A stretch of DNA of 64,000 bases from Tupaia tana (Eukaryota > Chordata > Mammalia > Scandentia > Tupaiidae), in NCBI GenBank assembly GCA_026018925.1, contig JAKSZU010000008.1, positions 10,643,626 through 10,707,625 on the forward strand, written 5' to 3'. A program made the position numbers and the translations under genes. The first letter of the stretch is position 1; the number at the start of each line of letters is the position of its first letter. The notes beneath the pieces are model-generated. The model ran no database searches. It was not told the origin of the DNA and saw only the letters and a list, made by a program, of their open reading frames with translations. Of this stretch, positions 1 to 12,761 are shown one piece after another.

Positions 1-185
1 ACCAAATGCCATTATCCAGTATCTACTGTTAAACAATGAGTTGGGAGGCCATTAGATTGAGATGGCTGCAGCAGCTTGGGTTCTTATGCAAAAAAATCAG
101 AGTGAGTGGGCACGGCATTGGGAAACAGAATATAAGTGTACCCAAGCAAAAACTGCCAATTCACTTCCAACTAGGCACTTTCTAC

Positions 186-446
186 TTTTTAAAAAAATTT
201 TTTAAGAGAGATTTTTGTTATAGGGAACATGTGATGGCCAGAGAGACAGAGACAGAGAGAAAGTAGGAAATTACTCCCGGGGGGATGGCCACACCCCAAT
301 CCCTTCTCCTCTGTTCTCCTCTTGGGAGTTTGGGCACCCATGCACATGCGCCTGTTAAAAGTTTCAAGCCTCTGGATACAAGACTTGAGTCATGGTTGAC
401 CATGTGGGAGTCCAGTGCCTTAACTACTACACTATCTGTTGGCCCC
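186..446 (-). repeat. tRNA-derived SINE, old copy
   Basis: Antisense copy of the main SINE: 3' end TTTTTGTTATAGGGAACATG, then CCAATCCCTTCTCCTCTGTT, and 5' end CTATCTGTTGGCCCC. Diverged, with few CpGs left. DNA at 1-185 shows nothing recognisable. Confidence 0.85.
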
Positions 447-1244
447 AAGAACTGTTTACTTTACCCAATGAAATATTTTCTTTGTTTTACTTTCATGAGT
501 ATTTATCACATTTTTTCCCCTGAACCTTTCACTGGAACCCTTCACTGGAACTACACTGCCTGTAGTTTTATGTTGCTTGATTCTTGAACCACCGTCTGCC
601 CAGATAAAATCCTTGTAATATTGATGTGCTTACATGGACCTTTCACACTATGAACCCTGACACGGCCTAGCATCATTGTCATCTCTTCCTAGAGATTAGT
701 CAACCACATTTGGCAACCAGAGTGAGATCTTGGGCCATTCCACACCTGAAGAAATTGCTGCTTGACACTGGTTTTTCTGATCACACTGGCTATTGAAATT
801 TCTGCTGACCCAGTTTCATTCAGCACAAGACAGGGCAGAGATTACAAGACAGGGCAGTTTACTGCGAGTTTCAGGTGCCAGACAATGAAGTATCTGCCTT
901 GACTTCAATTGTGTCCTCTGGAACATATTATGTTCCTATAAATATTTTCTGAACACATTAAATAATAGTTACTATGAAGAGAAGTCTGGTAGTCTCAAAA
1001 CTGAGGTATTAAGGTGTTTGGATTCTGGTCACCTTGCTGTACGCGGAGATGTGGAGGCCAAGAAGCTGACTATAAAGAGTAATGTGGGTGGTTGACGTTA
1101 AATGTTGCTGAAGTGATCAGTTCAGAATCAATGGTCTGACAGCAATTTCAGCGGCTACATATTCCCTGCTCAGGTGCGTGAGATGAAGACAGAGTGGTTA
1201 GAGGTGATACCTGAGGTGTCACCTGAGGTTAGAGGTGGCTCTGG
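447..1244. other. Single-copy stretch, no gene seen
   Basis: No repeat family or coding segment recognised; the short frames present have no features of genes. The 1416-2029 stretch after the MER5-like element is similar apart from a poly(A) run at 1627-1651. Confidence 0.4.
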
Positions 1245-1415
1245 GTGTAGTCTAAGAACCAGCAGTCTCCGAATCCCCTTGGGACTTGCTGGAAATGCAC
1301 ATTCTTGGGCCATGTCCCCCAGAACTATGGAGTCAGAGACTCAGGATGGATTCAGCAATATGGATTGGAATAGGGCATCCAGGTGATTCTGATATCACTC
1401 ACATTGGAGGCCCAC
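1245..1415 (+). mobile_element. MER5-like non-autonomous hAT (Charlie) remnant
   Basis: ACCAGCAGTCTCCGAATCCC, then TTGCTGGAAATGCACATTC, and CCAGGTGATTCTGATATCAC near the end follow the remembered MER5A consensus in order. Diverged and without recognisable target duplications. Orientation is arbitrary because the element is nearly palindromic. Confidence 0.65.
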
Positions 1416-2029
1416 AGAGCTGTAGTCTAAAAAGGACTGAGATGGAGAGCCAGGCATAAAGAAAATAAGGCATTTGGCCAAAGGCATATGTGCGAGGCCT
1501 TCTAACCCTGTAGAGGTTTAGAGAGAGCAAAGTAGGTCTCGAGCTGCAATGTGAATTTGGTGCACTGTAGCAACAGGGCTGGTTGGGTGGGCAGGAGATA
1601 AACAGTGGCCTGACCCTGGGCCTTGCTTTAAAAAAAAAAAAAAAAAAAAAGAAAAGAGAGAAAAAAAATAGGTCATGACCTAGATATTGGATTTGCAGTG
1701 TAACATCACATTGGATCAACTCAGTGTTTTACTTCTCATCAATTTACCTGAATTACTTAGCAGGGGCTCTTCAGTTTACTCATAAAGGTGTGGTAGGTGG
1801 AATTCTAGGAGAGCCCCCAAGCTTCCTGCCTTTTGTGTACATACAAGTTTTGCAAATTATTCAATTAAACAAGAATTCAGGTACAACTGTGCATGGACTT
1901 TTGTAGGTAATATTGATGACTCAAGTTAGTTGACTAAAGAAAGGAAAATAATCTTCACTGTATTATTTAACCAGGTGAATCCATTAAAGAGGGATGAGTT
2001 CTTGTTGACAAAAGAGACTGATGGATTTT

Positions 2030-3118
2030 TAAAAAAATTTTATTGTGGTAAAACATACATGACACAAAACACCATTTTAACCACTTTAAAATATACAGGT
2101 CTGTGAATTAAATAATTCACATTGTGACATAGCCATCACCACCATCTATTCCAGAATCTTTCCCAAATGAAGCGTTACACAATAAACACCCGCTCACTAT
2201 TCCTCCCTCCCTAATTCTACTCTCCACCTCAGCACCTAGAAACCACAATACTACTCTACTTTTTATCTCCATAAATTTGACTCTTCTAAGTCCATCATGT
2301 AAGTGGAGTCATCCAATATTTGTATTTCTGTGACTCATTTAGCTTAGCATAATATCTGGAAGTTTTATCCAAGTTGTAGCATGTGTCAGAATTTCCTTCC
2401 TTTTTAAGGCTGAGTACTATAATATTTCATTTTATCGATGGACATACACGTAGCTTCCATCCTTTGGTGAGTAACACTACTATAAATACAGGCATACAAA
2501 TACTCATTTGGGTCTTCGCTTTTGATTCTTTTGGATATAAACATAGAAGTGGAATTCTTAGATGTATGATAATTATATGCTTAACTTTTTGAGAAACTGC
2601 AATTTCTTTTCCACTGTTGCACCATTTTGTATTTTTATCAGCAATGATCATGGATTCCTATTCCTCTACATCTTCTCTAACACTTGTAATTTTCTTCCTT
2701 TCTTTTGTAAAAATTTATTTATTTTTTAAATTTACATTTAATTGCTATGCATCCTACAGTGTACAACATTCCTTTTTCCAGCATGAATATGGTACACATT
2801 AGTCAAGACAAAGACATTACCATATACATTATCCTCAGTAAATAACTTCATTTTTGTGTCAATTAAGTGTACTGTTTTTTTCCCTGCTCCCTTCCCTCTC
2901 TCCCTCTATTACCCATCTCCATATTACCCCTATCCTTACTCTCTCTAGTATCTACAGTTACTCTTCCTACTACTATACCTTCCAAACCTTCAGCTTTTGC
3001 TATATAGTGAAGACATTTAGTACATATTGAGTGAGTACGTACAAAGTCTGTCTTTCAAACTCTTACTTCACTTAGCATGAAGTCTCCCATATTCGTCCAC
3101 TTCGTGAAAGGGAGATTC
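2030..3118 (-). mobile_element. L1 3' ends, antisense: old L1M (2030-2704) and a later L1 3' UTR (2705-3118)
   Basis: 2030-2704 follows the classic antisense L1M 3' end: TTATTGTGGTAAAACATACA, CATAGCCATCACCACCATCT, GTAGCATGTGTCAGAATTTC, CTAACACTTGTAA. From 2705 a T-rich start then CATCCTACAGTGTACAACAT and a C/T-rich block resemble the 3' UTR seen in sense at 20160-20425 and in antisense at 10150-10405. Both are heavily 5' truncated. Confidence 0.75.
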
Positions 3119-3340
3119 TTTATGATGCTTTGAAGATGGAGGGAGCCACATGAAAAGGAATGGATATGGCTTGCAGGAGGTAAGAGCAGGCCTTGGCTGA
3201 GAGCCAGCGAAAAATAGGATCTAATACTACAGCCACAGAGTGGACTAATCTAGCAGACTTACTGCTTGGTGAAATAAGCTGGACTATGAAAGACAAACAT
3301 AGTGTGTTCTTAACATTCATTTATTCAATAAATATTTTCT

Positions 3341-3600
3341 TTTTTTTGGAGAGGTTTTTGCTATAGGGCGCATGCGCTTGCCAGACAGACAGAGAGAGAG
3401 ACAGAGAGACAGAAAGTGAGAAATCAGTCCCCAGGGGTGATGGCCACACCGCAATCCCTTCTCCTCCATTCTCCTCTCGGGATCTTGGGCATGCACACAC
3501 ATGTGTCCACGTGAGTTTAAGCCACCAGGTCCGGGACTTGAACCGTGGTCGACTAAGTGGGAGTCCAGCGACATAGCCATTACACTAACTGCTGGTCCCA
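3341..3600 (-). repeat. tRNA-derived SINE, young, GGGACC subfamily
   Basis: Full length, flanked by a perfect 15-bp target duplication CAATAAATATTTTCT (3326-3340 and 3601-3615). Confidence 0.93.
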
Positions 3601-4249
3601 CAATAAATATTTTCTAACACTTGTTTCTTGAGACTTATGTGCTAGGCTACCAGAATGTAGTTATCACAAAACAAAAAGAATTATTTTCTTCCTAGAAAGG
3701 GTAATGGGAAACAGAAAACTAATTGAAAAAAAAAATTTAATTCCAGTTATATGTGATGTAGGAAAAATGCAGTATAGAGAACCTTAAAAAGATCCTACCA
3801 AGGAAGACTGCTGTGCTTTGTTACCCCGGAATGTTTCACATGACACAGGTATATGGTAGCTATTTATTAATTGGTTAATTCAAGACCAGGATGTCTGTCA
3901 TTCATAAGCACATAAAATATAATTCTTAACATCAAAAAAAGGACAATAGATTTAAAAATAAACACTCTGATAATTTTTTATACTTAAAAGTTTAACATAC
4001 ATATATGTGCTTCCCTTTTAGCTACCAGAATTTGCTAAGCTATAGTCCATGATTTTCAGATGAATTATAGAATAGTAATGGATCTTTTGAAGTTATTTGG
4101 TTGATTGCCAGAATTTTGACCTCAGAATAGAATTCAGGAGTTAGCCAAACACTAAGAAACTGCATTTGTTAATAAAGTAGCATAGATGACTTGACAGAAT
4201 ACTCACTATTTTGAGAGGGTGTGAAATTTTCATAATTGCACAAGTCACT

Positions 4250-4523
4250 TTTTTTTTTTTTTTTTTTTTGGAGAGGTTTTTCGCTATAGGGCGCGTGAGC
4301 TCGCCAGACAGACAGAGAGAGACATAGAGACAGAAAGCGAGAAATCACCCCCCAGGGGGGATGGTCACGCCGCAATCCCTTCTCCTCCATTCTCCTCTCG
4401 GGATCTTGGGCACGCACGCACACGCGCCTGGCGTGAGTTGTAAGCCACCGGGTCCGAGACGCGAACCGTGGTCGACTACGTGGGAGTCCAGCGACATAGC
4501 CATTACGCTAACTGCTGGTTCCC
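4250..4523 (-). repeat. tRNA-derived SINE, young, GGGAACC subfamily
   Basis: Full length with a T run of about 20 (antisense A tail) and near-intact CpGs. Carries GACATAGAGACAG, GGATGGTCAC and the 5' end GGTTCCC. Confidence 0.93.
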
Positions 4524-6479
4524 GACACTTTTGAAATTTGTACAACATAATAGGTACAAGGTTAACCTTATTTTGCTTGGATTAGTTGGACTTAACTGAC
4601 AGTGATAGCAGATAACTAAGTAAAACTCATTTTCAAGAGATATTTTTAGTTGAAAGTGGAAATGTAAATCTTATCAACTTTGATATAAGTTATAAAGGAT
4701 TTTCTCCTTTATCAGAATATTAGGATTTGCTTTTACTTAATATCTTGTTTTATGCAGAGCACAACATGGAACAAGTTCAGGCCTCAAGAGCTGGTGAAAC
4801 TAAAATAAGGACTTCTTTTGCAATAAAACCTGAAATGTGATTGCTTGCTATCACTTGTCCCTAATTGGTCAACAAGAAATCCAGAAGTGTCTTGCATAGG
4901 TTACACAGGTGACTCAAAGCTAGACTCTATCCTTTACTTACAACTGTTGCCACCACATTTCATCTGGAAAATTTACACAATTATATATATATACAAAATT
5001 AAAAACATACTCATAGGTATAATCAACTAACAGAACAAACCCATTTAAGAGAAATAGGTATTCCAGAACATAACATTCTATAGCAATTTAGATCCTGTAA
5101 ATTCCAAGGATATAGATGCACTAGAGTCGTGTTTCATTAAAATAATCTGCTAAAATTACTATGTGTTTCTTTTAATAAAAAAATATAGTCTATTTCTTTT
5201 GAGTATTCTTCCCTGTGAGCAGATTTGAATTTTGTTACAATATATTTTGATGCACTCAGAAGATGGAAGGAAGGACCGAGAGTGGATTTCCTCATTCATG
5301 CTTATCACAATTTATTTTGAAATTGTGGTTGTCTACAGAACTTGAAATCCCTGTTTTCTGGTCTCCTGACTAATCTGGTTATGCAAATGGCTAATCATAT
5401 GGAATAACCTGGTTTGTCCGCAGGTACCATTTTCATCCTGGGTGCTGTTTCTCTGTGATCTTTTCTTCTTTTCCAATGTCAGGGATTTGTATTTGCTCAT
5501 CATTGAATGCTGGGTCCAGGCCACTGTTCAGTTAGAGTCCAGGCAGGAAATGCTGAAATTAAGATAAATCTAGTAGAATAAAATATACTGCTTACAGAGA
5601 TCTGGGCAGGGCAGGTGCAAACTGCGTGGGAGAATGAGATGTCTGAAGAAAGTGAGAGCAGGCTTCTCTGCAGCCCTGGGTTTCAAGGAGAAAAGGCAGA
5701 GGCCACACTAGAACCAAAGACAGAGAACAAATATGGAGAGAGCTGCCTTCTGGGATCTAAGATCCCTTCTGGGATCAAAAGCCCAGTTATCCAGTAGCAT
5801 CTTTCAGAGAGGAATCTGTAGGTATATATAAATAGTCTGTCTCCTATTGTGATATGCTAGACCTTCTACTCAGGTAATTACTACAGGCAGTCAGAGAGCA
5901 ACATGGCTCACTGATGTAAACTGTTTAGGTAGCCTTTGGTGGCACAGAGACAAATGGATAAAACTGAGCAGCAACTAGAGGAGCAATGAAAAGTATTTAA
6001 GATAGAGGCTATTTATTGGACAGTTGCTCACAAGCCTATACCAAAATCTGACTACTTTAAAAAAGATGATAGATGTGGCTGTCAGCTCAGGCAAACATTG
6101 ACTTTATTTCCAGGCAATAGCTTCTGAATTTGGTACACTTCATCTCCGTTCTTAAATTCTGGTCTTCTCTTTGCCTTCCTACCACCAGTATTTGCTGGTC
6201 AATTGATGTTGGTGTGGTGACCTGCTACTTCCACTGAAATACCTTTTCAAGTGGAGGCAATCTAGAAGACTACCCAAAGAGTGTTTGTTAAAGAAATGAG
6301 CAGACTGGTCCTGTTTCAGCGAATCCTCTGTTCAACTTGTCGCTCTGATTTGGTCAGCATTCTTGCTTCCCATGACCTACTGCTACTTTCCTAGGTCAGC
6401 AGTCCTAATTTCTTTCCTTGGTTTGACTGTAGGATAGGTCCCTATCCTGAGTATAAGAGAATTTATTGGCAAAAATTAC
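4524..6479. other. Single-copy stretch, no gene seen
   Basis: About 2 kb of AT-rich DNA without a recognisable repeat or credible exon. 3616-4249 before the SINE is similar. Confidence 0.4.
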
Positions 6480-7269
6480 CTAAGAAGACCAAAATTTAGA
6501 AACACTGACATTTGTTGGGAGCTTAAGAAATACATACTATAAAGCCCAATTGAGTACAAGTAGAAATAGACAAAACCACAATTACAGGCAGAGATTTAAC
6601 ACCTCAGTCTCAATAATGAATCAAAAAATAATTACCACAGATATAAAAAACTTAACAAAATCAACCAATTGACCCAAATAATAATTACAAATTGCTTTAC
6701 CCATTTACATAATACACAGGATATTTACCAAGATCGACCATATTTTGGTCATGAAACAAGTTAATTTAATATAAAAAATTCAATTATATAAAGCTTATTC
6801 TCTAATCACAATGTAAATAAGTTAGCACTCAGCAAGTATCTGGAAAATATCAAAATATCTGGAAACTAAACATCTCACTTCTAAATAAAGTGACTTAAAA
6901 ACAAATAAATAAAAACACAAGACCAAACCAAAATAGAATTTAGAGTGAAGAAATTGAAAATCAGAAGAATAAAACTAAAAAGATTACATCAAATTTGTAA
7001 TATTTAAATAAAGGTACTTATAAGGAATGTCTAACCTTTACCAATTCATACAATTCCAATCAAATCACCAGCAATATTCCACACAGAAAAAATAAATGAT
7101 AACAATTGTCTGGAGTCATCAAAGACCCATATTTCCAAAGCAATACTGTATATCTCAGTACCTGACCTCAAAATATATTACAAAGCTAGAATAAACAAAA
7201 TAGCATGATGCTGGCACAAAACAAGACCCTGATTTTTGACAAGGCACAATACAATCCAGTAAAGAGGCT

Positions 7270-7308
<39 letters not shown>

Positions 7309-7770
7309 GAGAGGTTTTTGCTATAGGGCGCGTGCGCTCGCCAGACAGACAGAGAGAGACAGAGAGATAGAAAGCAGGAAATCACCCCCCAGGGGGGATG
7401 GCCACGCCGCAATCCCTTCTCCTCCATTCTCCTCTCGGGATCCTGGGCACGCACGCACACATGCCCGGCGTGAGTTTAAGCTGCCGGGTCCGGGACTCGA
7501 ACCGCGGTCAACTACGTGGGAGTCCAGCGACATAGCCATTACACTAACTGCTGGTCCCAAGAGGCTTCTTAACAAATGATTCTGGGAAAGTGATATCTAC
7601 CTACAGTACAGTGAAACTATAGACCCTTATCTCTCACCATTAATAAAAGTCAAGGCAAAATGAATCAAGAACTAAATATAAAGTCTCAAACTGTAAAAAT
7701 TCTTGTATAAAATTTATAGGAAACAAAACACTTGAAGACATGGAAGTAGGCAGATATTTAAAAAATAGGA
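6480..7770 (+). mobile_element. Old L1 ORF2 fragments, sense
   Basis: Degraded ORF2: endonuclease-end sequence (CATAATACACAGGATATTTA and ACCAAGATCGACCATATTTT), then later RT and C-terminal sequence with CTCAGTACCTGACCTCAAAA and TTATCTCTCACCATTAATAA. A young minus-strand SINE sits at 7274-7558. Frames are broken. Confidence 0.8.
7274..7558 (-). repeat. tRNA-derived SINE, young, GGGACC subfamily, long A tail
   Basis: Perfect 12-bp target duplication AAGAGGCTTCTT (7262-7273 and 7559-7570) and about 35 T's. Inserted in an old L1. Confidence 0.95.
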
Positions 7771-8812
7771 TCCCAGCTGTTAGGGAGTAGCAGCAGTTAG
7801 TGAGACTAACTGAGGCTTCTACTTTCTCCCCTATCTGAAACTTTCAAGCTCAACCTCAGGTATACCTGGTCCCAAAACACTTGGAAAGGGATCAACACCT
7901 AAAACTGGCTCTGTACACACTGACTGGAAGACAAGGCCCTCTACCAAGAACACACCTGAGAAGTAGAGCTCTTCCCCCGACACTATACATTAACACCAGA
8001 AAAGTAGGGAGAATGCTCTATCAGAAGAGTAGAAACCAGTGCAGAGGCACAAGAAGTATGGGGAAGCAAAGAAACACCTCCTAAATGGAACAGAGGAACT
8101 ATTCATCAACCATAAACAGCACAAAAGAATTTTCAAGAATGTCAGAAATAACATTCAGAATATTCATGGTGACAGAGATGAGGAAGTCTTTCCAGAATTT
8201 GAAGGAAGATATAGACTCCATTAAAAAAGAACCAATTAGAACTTCTAGAGATGATGACAGTAATCCAGGAAATCAAGACCTCTCTTGAAAGTATTAATAA
8301 CAAACTGAATGTTGCAGAAGACAGAATTTTTGAGCTGCAAGATAAAACTTTGATCGAGAAAAAAATCACCAAAAATAATGAAAAAATTTCACATTTCATA
8401 CAAAATAATTCAGCATACAGAATTTACCAGACATTATCAAACTCTCAAATATTTGAATAACAGGAATTCCAGAAGGCAAAGAATTAGACAAAGGCATAGA
8501 GGATTGCTTCCATGAAATACCAGAAAACTTCCCAAACAAGGAGAAGCATTCAGACTTCCAGATCCAAGAAATACAAAAGATCCACAATAAAATCAACCTA
8601 AGAAGATTCTCTCTATGGCACATCATAACTAGATTGGTAAAAATCACAGACAAAGAGAAGATTCTAAAAATGACAGGACAGAAATGTCAAGTCTCTTAGC
8701 TGTAATAAAGGTCACCCAATTAGGCTAACATCAAACTTCTCAAATGAAATAATGTAGGCAAGAAAATAATGTAGGCAAGAAAAGAGAAGACATATTCAAA
8801 ATACTGAAAGAG

Positions 8813-8935
8813 AGGCGGGGCAGGTAGCATGGTGGTTAGGAGTGCTAGACTCCCATATGGCCGACCGTAGTTTGAGTCCCAGACTCGACGGCTTGCTTTC
8901 TCGCTTTCCCTCTCTCTCTCTCTCTGAAAGAAAGA
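8813..8935 (+). repeat. Short SINE form (tRNA head plus C/T tail)
   Basis: GGTAGCATGGTGGTTAGGAG then GGCTTGCTTTCTCGCTTTCC. The ~120-bp form lacks the middle (GCCCAAGATCC...CCCCTGG) of the long form. Other short copies: 11338-11455, 27480-27618, 29828-29966. Confidence 0.8.
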
Positions 8936-9742
8936 CAATTTTAACCAAGTATACTATAACTGGCAAAATTATCCTTTAAATGGTAAAAATGAATGAAATA
9001 ATTCTCAAAGACTGAAAGAATTCACCAATACTAGAACAACTCTTCAAGAAGTACTGAATGGAGTACTATTATCAAGAATATTAAGGAGAAACAGATATAG
9101 AAAAGAGAACAAAAACCAACCAAGAAAATGGCTAATAAAATGGCAGGGACAAATTTGCAAGTATCAATAATAACATTAAACGTTAATGGATTAAATTCTC
9201 CAACCAAAGACACAGACTGGTTGAATAGATTAAAAAACAAACAAACAAATAAACAAAAAACCCCCAGAATCCCTCTATCAGCTGCCTGCAAGAAACACAC
9301 CTGATGGACAAAGACATAAAGAGACTAAAGGTGAAGGCCTGGAAAAATATTTTCCATGCAAATGGAAATCAAGTAAAGACTGGAGTCACCATACTATCAG
9401 ACAAAATAGGCTTTAAGACAAAAACTGTAAGAAGAGACAAAAAAAATTATCTAGTACTAAAAGGGTTAATTCACCACAAAGATATAACACTAAAAAATAT
9501 CTATAAATCCAACTTGGGATCACCCAAAAACGTGAAAGAAAGACTGCTAGATCTAAAAGGAGAGTTAGACTACAACACACCAATCGTTGGAGATCTCAAC
9601 ACACCATTATCTCCTTTGGACACATTATCTAGACAAAAAATAAGCAAAGAGATAAAGGATCTAAATGATACTATAAATGAAACAAACTTGACAGACATCT
9701 ATAGAACTTTCCACTCAACAACCACAAAATATACATTTTCTT

Positions 9743-10006
9743 GGGAACCAGCAGTTGGCGTAATGACTATGTCGCTGGACTCCCACATAGTCAACCGCGG
9801 TTCACGTCCCGGACCCGGTGGCTTAAAACTCACGCTGGGCGCGTGTGCGTGCGTGCCCAAGATCCTGAGAGGAGAATGGAGGAGAAGGGATTGCAGCGTG
9901 ACCATCCCCCCTGGGGGGTGATTTCTCGCTTTCTGTCTCTATGTCTCTCTTTGTCTGTCTGGCGAGCGCACGTGCCCTATAGCGAAAAACCTCTCAAAAA
10001 AAACCC
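9743..10006 (+). repeat. tRNA-derived SINE, young, GGGAACC subfamily, at an L1 deletion junction
   Basis: Full length from GGGAACCAGCAGTTGGCGTA to CCTCTC plus A's. No clear target duplication; the L1 around it lacks roughly 1 kb (see findings). Confidence 0.92.
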
Positions 10007-10149
10007 CATAAATGTAATATACCATATTAACAGAAAGAAAGGTAAAAATCATGTGATCATATGAATCAATGCAGGAAAAACATTTGACAAAATACAACAT
10101 CTCTTTGTGATTAAGATTCTCAGCAAAATTGGCATAGAAGCGGTATTTC

Positions 10150-10405
10150 AATTTTTATTATTTTAATATATTTTACACATTCAATCACTGTATATCTCTA
10201 TAGCTTGTAAAATGAATTTACTTAATATGAATACACTTCACACCAGTCCAGTTGAAGATATCATACACTTTCTCATCAATAGACAGTCCTCCTTTTCTGT
10301 GTCCCTTAAATGTCTTGGCTCTTTTTCTCCTTGATTCCTTTCCTCTCACTCTCCCCAATCTCCCTTTTTCCACACTGTCTTCAGTATCCATAACCATTAT
10401 CCATG
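10150..10405 (-). mobile_element. Truncated L1 3' UTR inserted antisense in L1 ORF2
   Basis: T-rich start, then TACACATTCAATCACTGTAT and CTGTGTCCCTTAAATGTCTT. Its twin at 59575-59820 shares TACATTTAATCATCGTATAT and GTGTCCCTTAAATCT. Host L1 sequence resumes afterwards (GGGACATTTCTCAACACAAT). Only about 250 bp of 3' UTR is present. Confidence 0.75.
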
Positions 10406-11337
10406 TAGAAGGGACATTTCTCAACACAATAAAAGCCATATTTGAAAAACCCATAACTAACATCGTACTGATGGAGCTTTTCCACTAAAAACTGGCACAA
10501 GACAAGGTTTCCCACTTTCTCCACTCCTTTTCAGTATAGTACTGGAAATACAATGCAATCACACAAGAGAATTAAATAAATGTCATTCAAATAGGGAAAG
10601 AAAAAGTGAAATTATCTATTTGCACATGGCCTGATTATATATATAGAAACTGCCCCCTCAAAAAACAAAAACAAAAACAAAAACAGAAACAACTTCCTGG
10701 AAGTGATAAATGAATACAGTAAAGTGGCAGGGTACAAAATCAACATACAAAAATCTATAGCATTTCTATACAACAGTAAACAGACTGAAGTAGAGCTGAA
10801 GAAAGCAATTCCATTTACAATAGCTGCAAAATAAATAAGATATCTAGGAATAAACCCTAACCAAAGAAGTCAAAGACCTCTAAAAGGAAAACTTTGAAAA
10901 ACTAGAAAAAAAGAAATTGAAGCTGACAGAAAAGTGGAAAGACATTCCAGGTTTCTAGAATTGAAGAGTTAATATAATCAAAATATCAATCTGACCAAAA
11001 TTAATCTACAAATTTAATGCAATATGAATCAAATTTCCAGAGATAGTCTTCACAGATCTAGAAAAAAACAATTACAGAATTTGTCTGGAATCAAGAGATC
11101 TTGTATTGCCAAAGCAGTATTGTTCAAGAAAAGTAGAGTAGGAGGCATCTCACTCCCTGACCCCAAAATATATTACAAAGCTAAGATAATAAAAAATACA
11201 TGATATTGGCACAAAAACAGGCATGTGGACCAATGGAACAGAAGAGACACCAGAAATAATAAACCCCCAAATATACAGCCAACTGGTTTTCGACAAAGGG
11301 CATGAGCCAATCCAGTAGAGAAAAGAAAATCTCTTGG

Positions 11338-11510
11338 GGTCAGTAGGTGGCATGGTGGTTAAAGGCACTGGATGCCCACATGGGTGATCATGATTCAAGT
11401 GCCAGACCTAGCAGCTTGCTTTCTCACTTTCCCTGTCTCTGTCCCTCTTTAGTCAAATTAAAATAAATAAATAAATAAATATATAGTTAAAAATAAAATA
11501 CTTCTTAAAA
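11338..11510 (+). repeat. Short SINE form with A-rich tail
   Basis: GGTGGCATGGTGGTTAAAGG, CAGCTTGCTTTCTCACTTT and an AAAT-rich tail. Inserted in L1 ORF2. Confidence 0.75.
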
Positions 11511-11798
11511 AAGAGAGAAAAATCTCTTAAGCAAATGGTGCTGGAAAAACTGGGTATCCACTTGAATAAAAATGAATCTGGACCCTTATCTCTCACCATT
11601 AATAAAAATCAACTCAAAATGGATCAAAGCTCTAGACCTAAGACCTCAAACTATAAAACTACTGGTGGATAACACAGGGGAAATTCTTGGAGACATTGGA
11701 ACAAGCAAAGACTTCTTAAGTGAGACCCCCAAAACAAGGTAATAATCCAGAAAATAGACAAGTGGGATGGGATTATATCAGAGTAAGAGACTTCTGTT

Positions 11799-11834
<36 letters not shown>

Positions 11835-12511
11835 AGAGTGAATTAGTAACTCTCAGAAAGGGAATATATATTTATAAACTATGCCTCAGATAGGGACTGA
11901 TAATCAGAATATGTAGGAAACTCAAGTGGCTTACCCAAGAAAAAATGATTAACCCAATTACGAAAAGTAAAATTTAAAATAAAAAAAGGGCAAATGTGCT
12001 GAAAAGACAACTCTCTAAGGAATACATACAAATGGCCAAAAAGCAGGTGAAATGTTGCTCAATTTCTTTTATCATAAGGAAGATGCAAATCAAAACCACA
12101 ATGAGATACTGCCTAACCCCAGTCGAATGACTAAGATTAAAAAAAAGAAGATAAGTGCTGGTGAGGCTGTAGTGAAATGGGAATCCTACACTGTTGGTGG
12201 GAATATAAATTAGTATAGCCACTGTGGAGAACAATATGGAGGTTCATCAAAGACCTACAAATAGAACTAACATATGATCCAGCAATTTCACTCCTGGGTA
12301 TCTCCCCAAAGGTTAGGAGTAAACTCAGTCAGAAAAGTACTTGCATATTCATGTTTATTGCTAAGACATAAAACCATCCAAATGTCCACAGGACAGATGA
12401 ATGGATTGAAATGTGTGGTGAATATATGCTATGGAATACTACTCAGCCATAAGAAACAAGACCCTGACATTTGATAGGAAGTAGACAAATATGAAAGGTT
12501 TGCTGCTAAAT

Positions 12512-12729
12512 GAGATATTTTTGCTATAGGGCACATGCACTCACCAGAGAGACAGACACACAGAGAGACAGAAAGCTAGAAATCTGCCCCTGGCTGGGGG
12601 GTGGTGATGGCCGTGCTGAAATTGCTTCTCCTACATTTTTCTCTCGGGATTTTGGGCACACATGCACACGTACCCAGTGTGAGTTTGAAGCCACCAGGTC
12701 CGGGACTCAAACCACAGTTGACTATGTGT
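12512..12729 (-). repeat. SINE, 5' truncated, between two L1 elements
   Basis: TTTTTGCTATAGGGCACATG to CAGTTGACTATGTG, missing the last ~50 bp (the SINE 5' end). It ends where the monomer-bearing L1 5' UTR begins. Confidence 0.85.
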
Positions 12730-12761
12730 CAAAACTAGAAAAAGTCATTGTGGAGAGGAAG

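Larger units (their letters stand above)
7771..12511 (+). mobile_element. L1 element, near 5' end to ORF2 3' end, degraded
   Basis: The 5' UTR and ORF1 region lie at 7771-8700 (a coiled-coil-like frame near 8251-8460, then EFQKAKN-type sequence). ORF2 starts near 9110; the endonuclease frame at 9304-9735 shows GVTILSDKIGFKTK and a diverged PIVGDLNTPL block (cf. GDFNTPL). The RT segment resumes near 10,010, and sequence continues to the 3' end of ORF2 near 12,480. It is interrupted by SINEs at 8813, 9743 and 11336, an antisense L1 3' UTR at 10150 and a poly(A) run at 11801. Inactive. Confidence 0.85.

Noticed and set aside
7205-7579. 124-codon frame, and similar ~60-120-codon frames at other SINE copies (RRDCGVTIPPGG, SVMAMSLDSHVVD)
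   Set aside because: These recurrent peptides are six-frame translations of the SINE.
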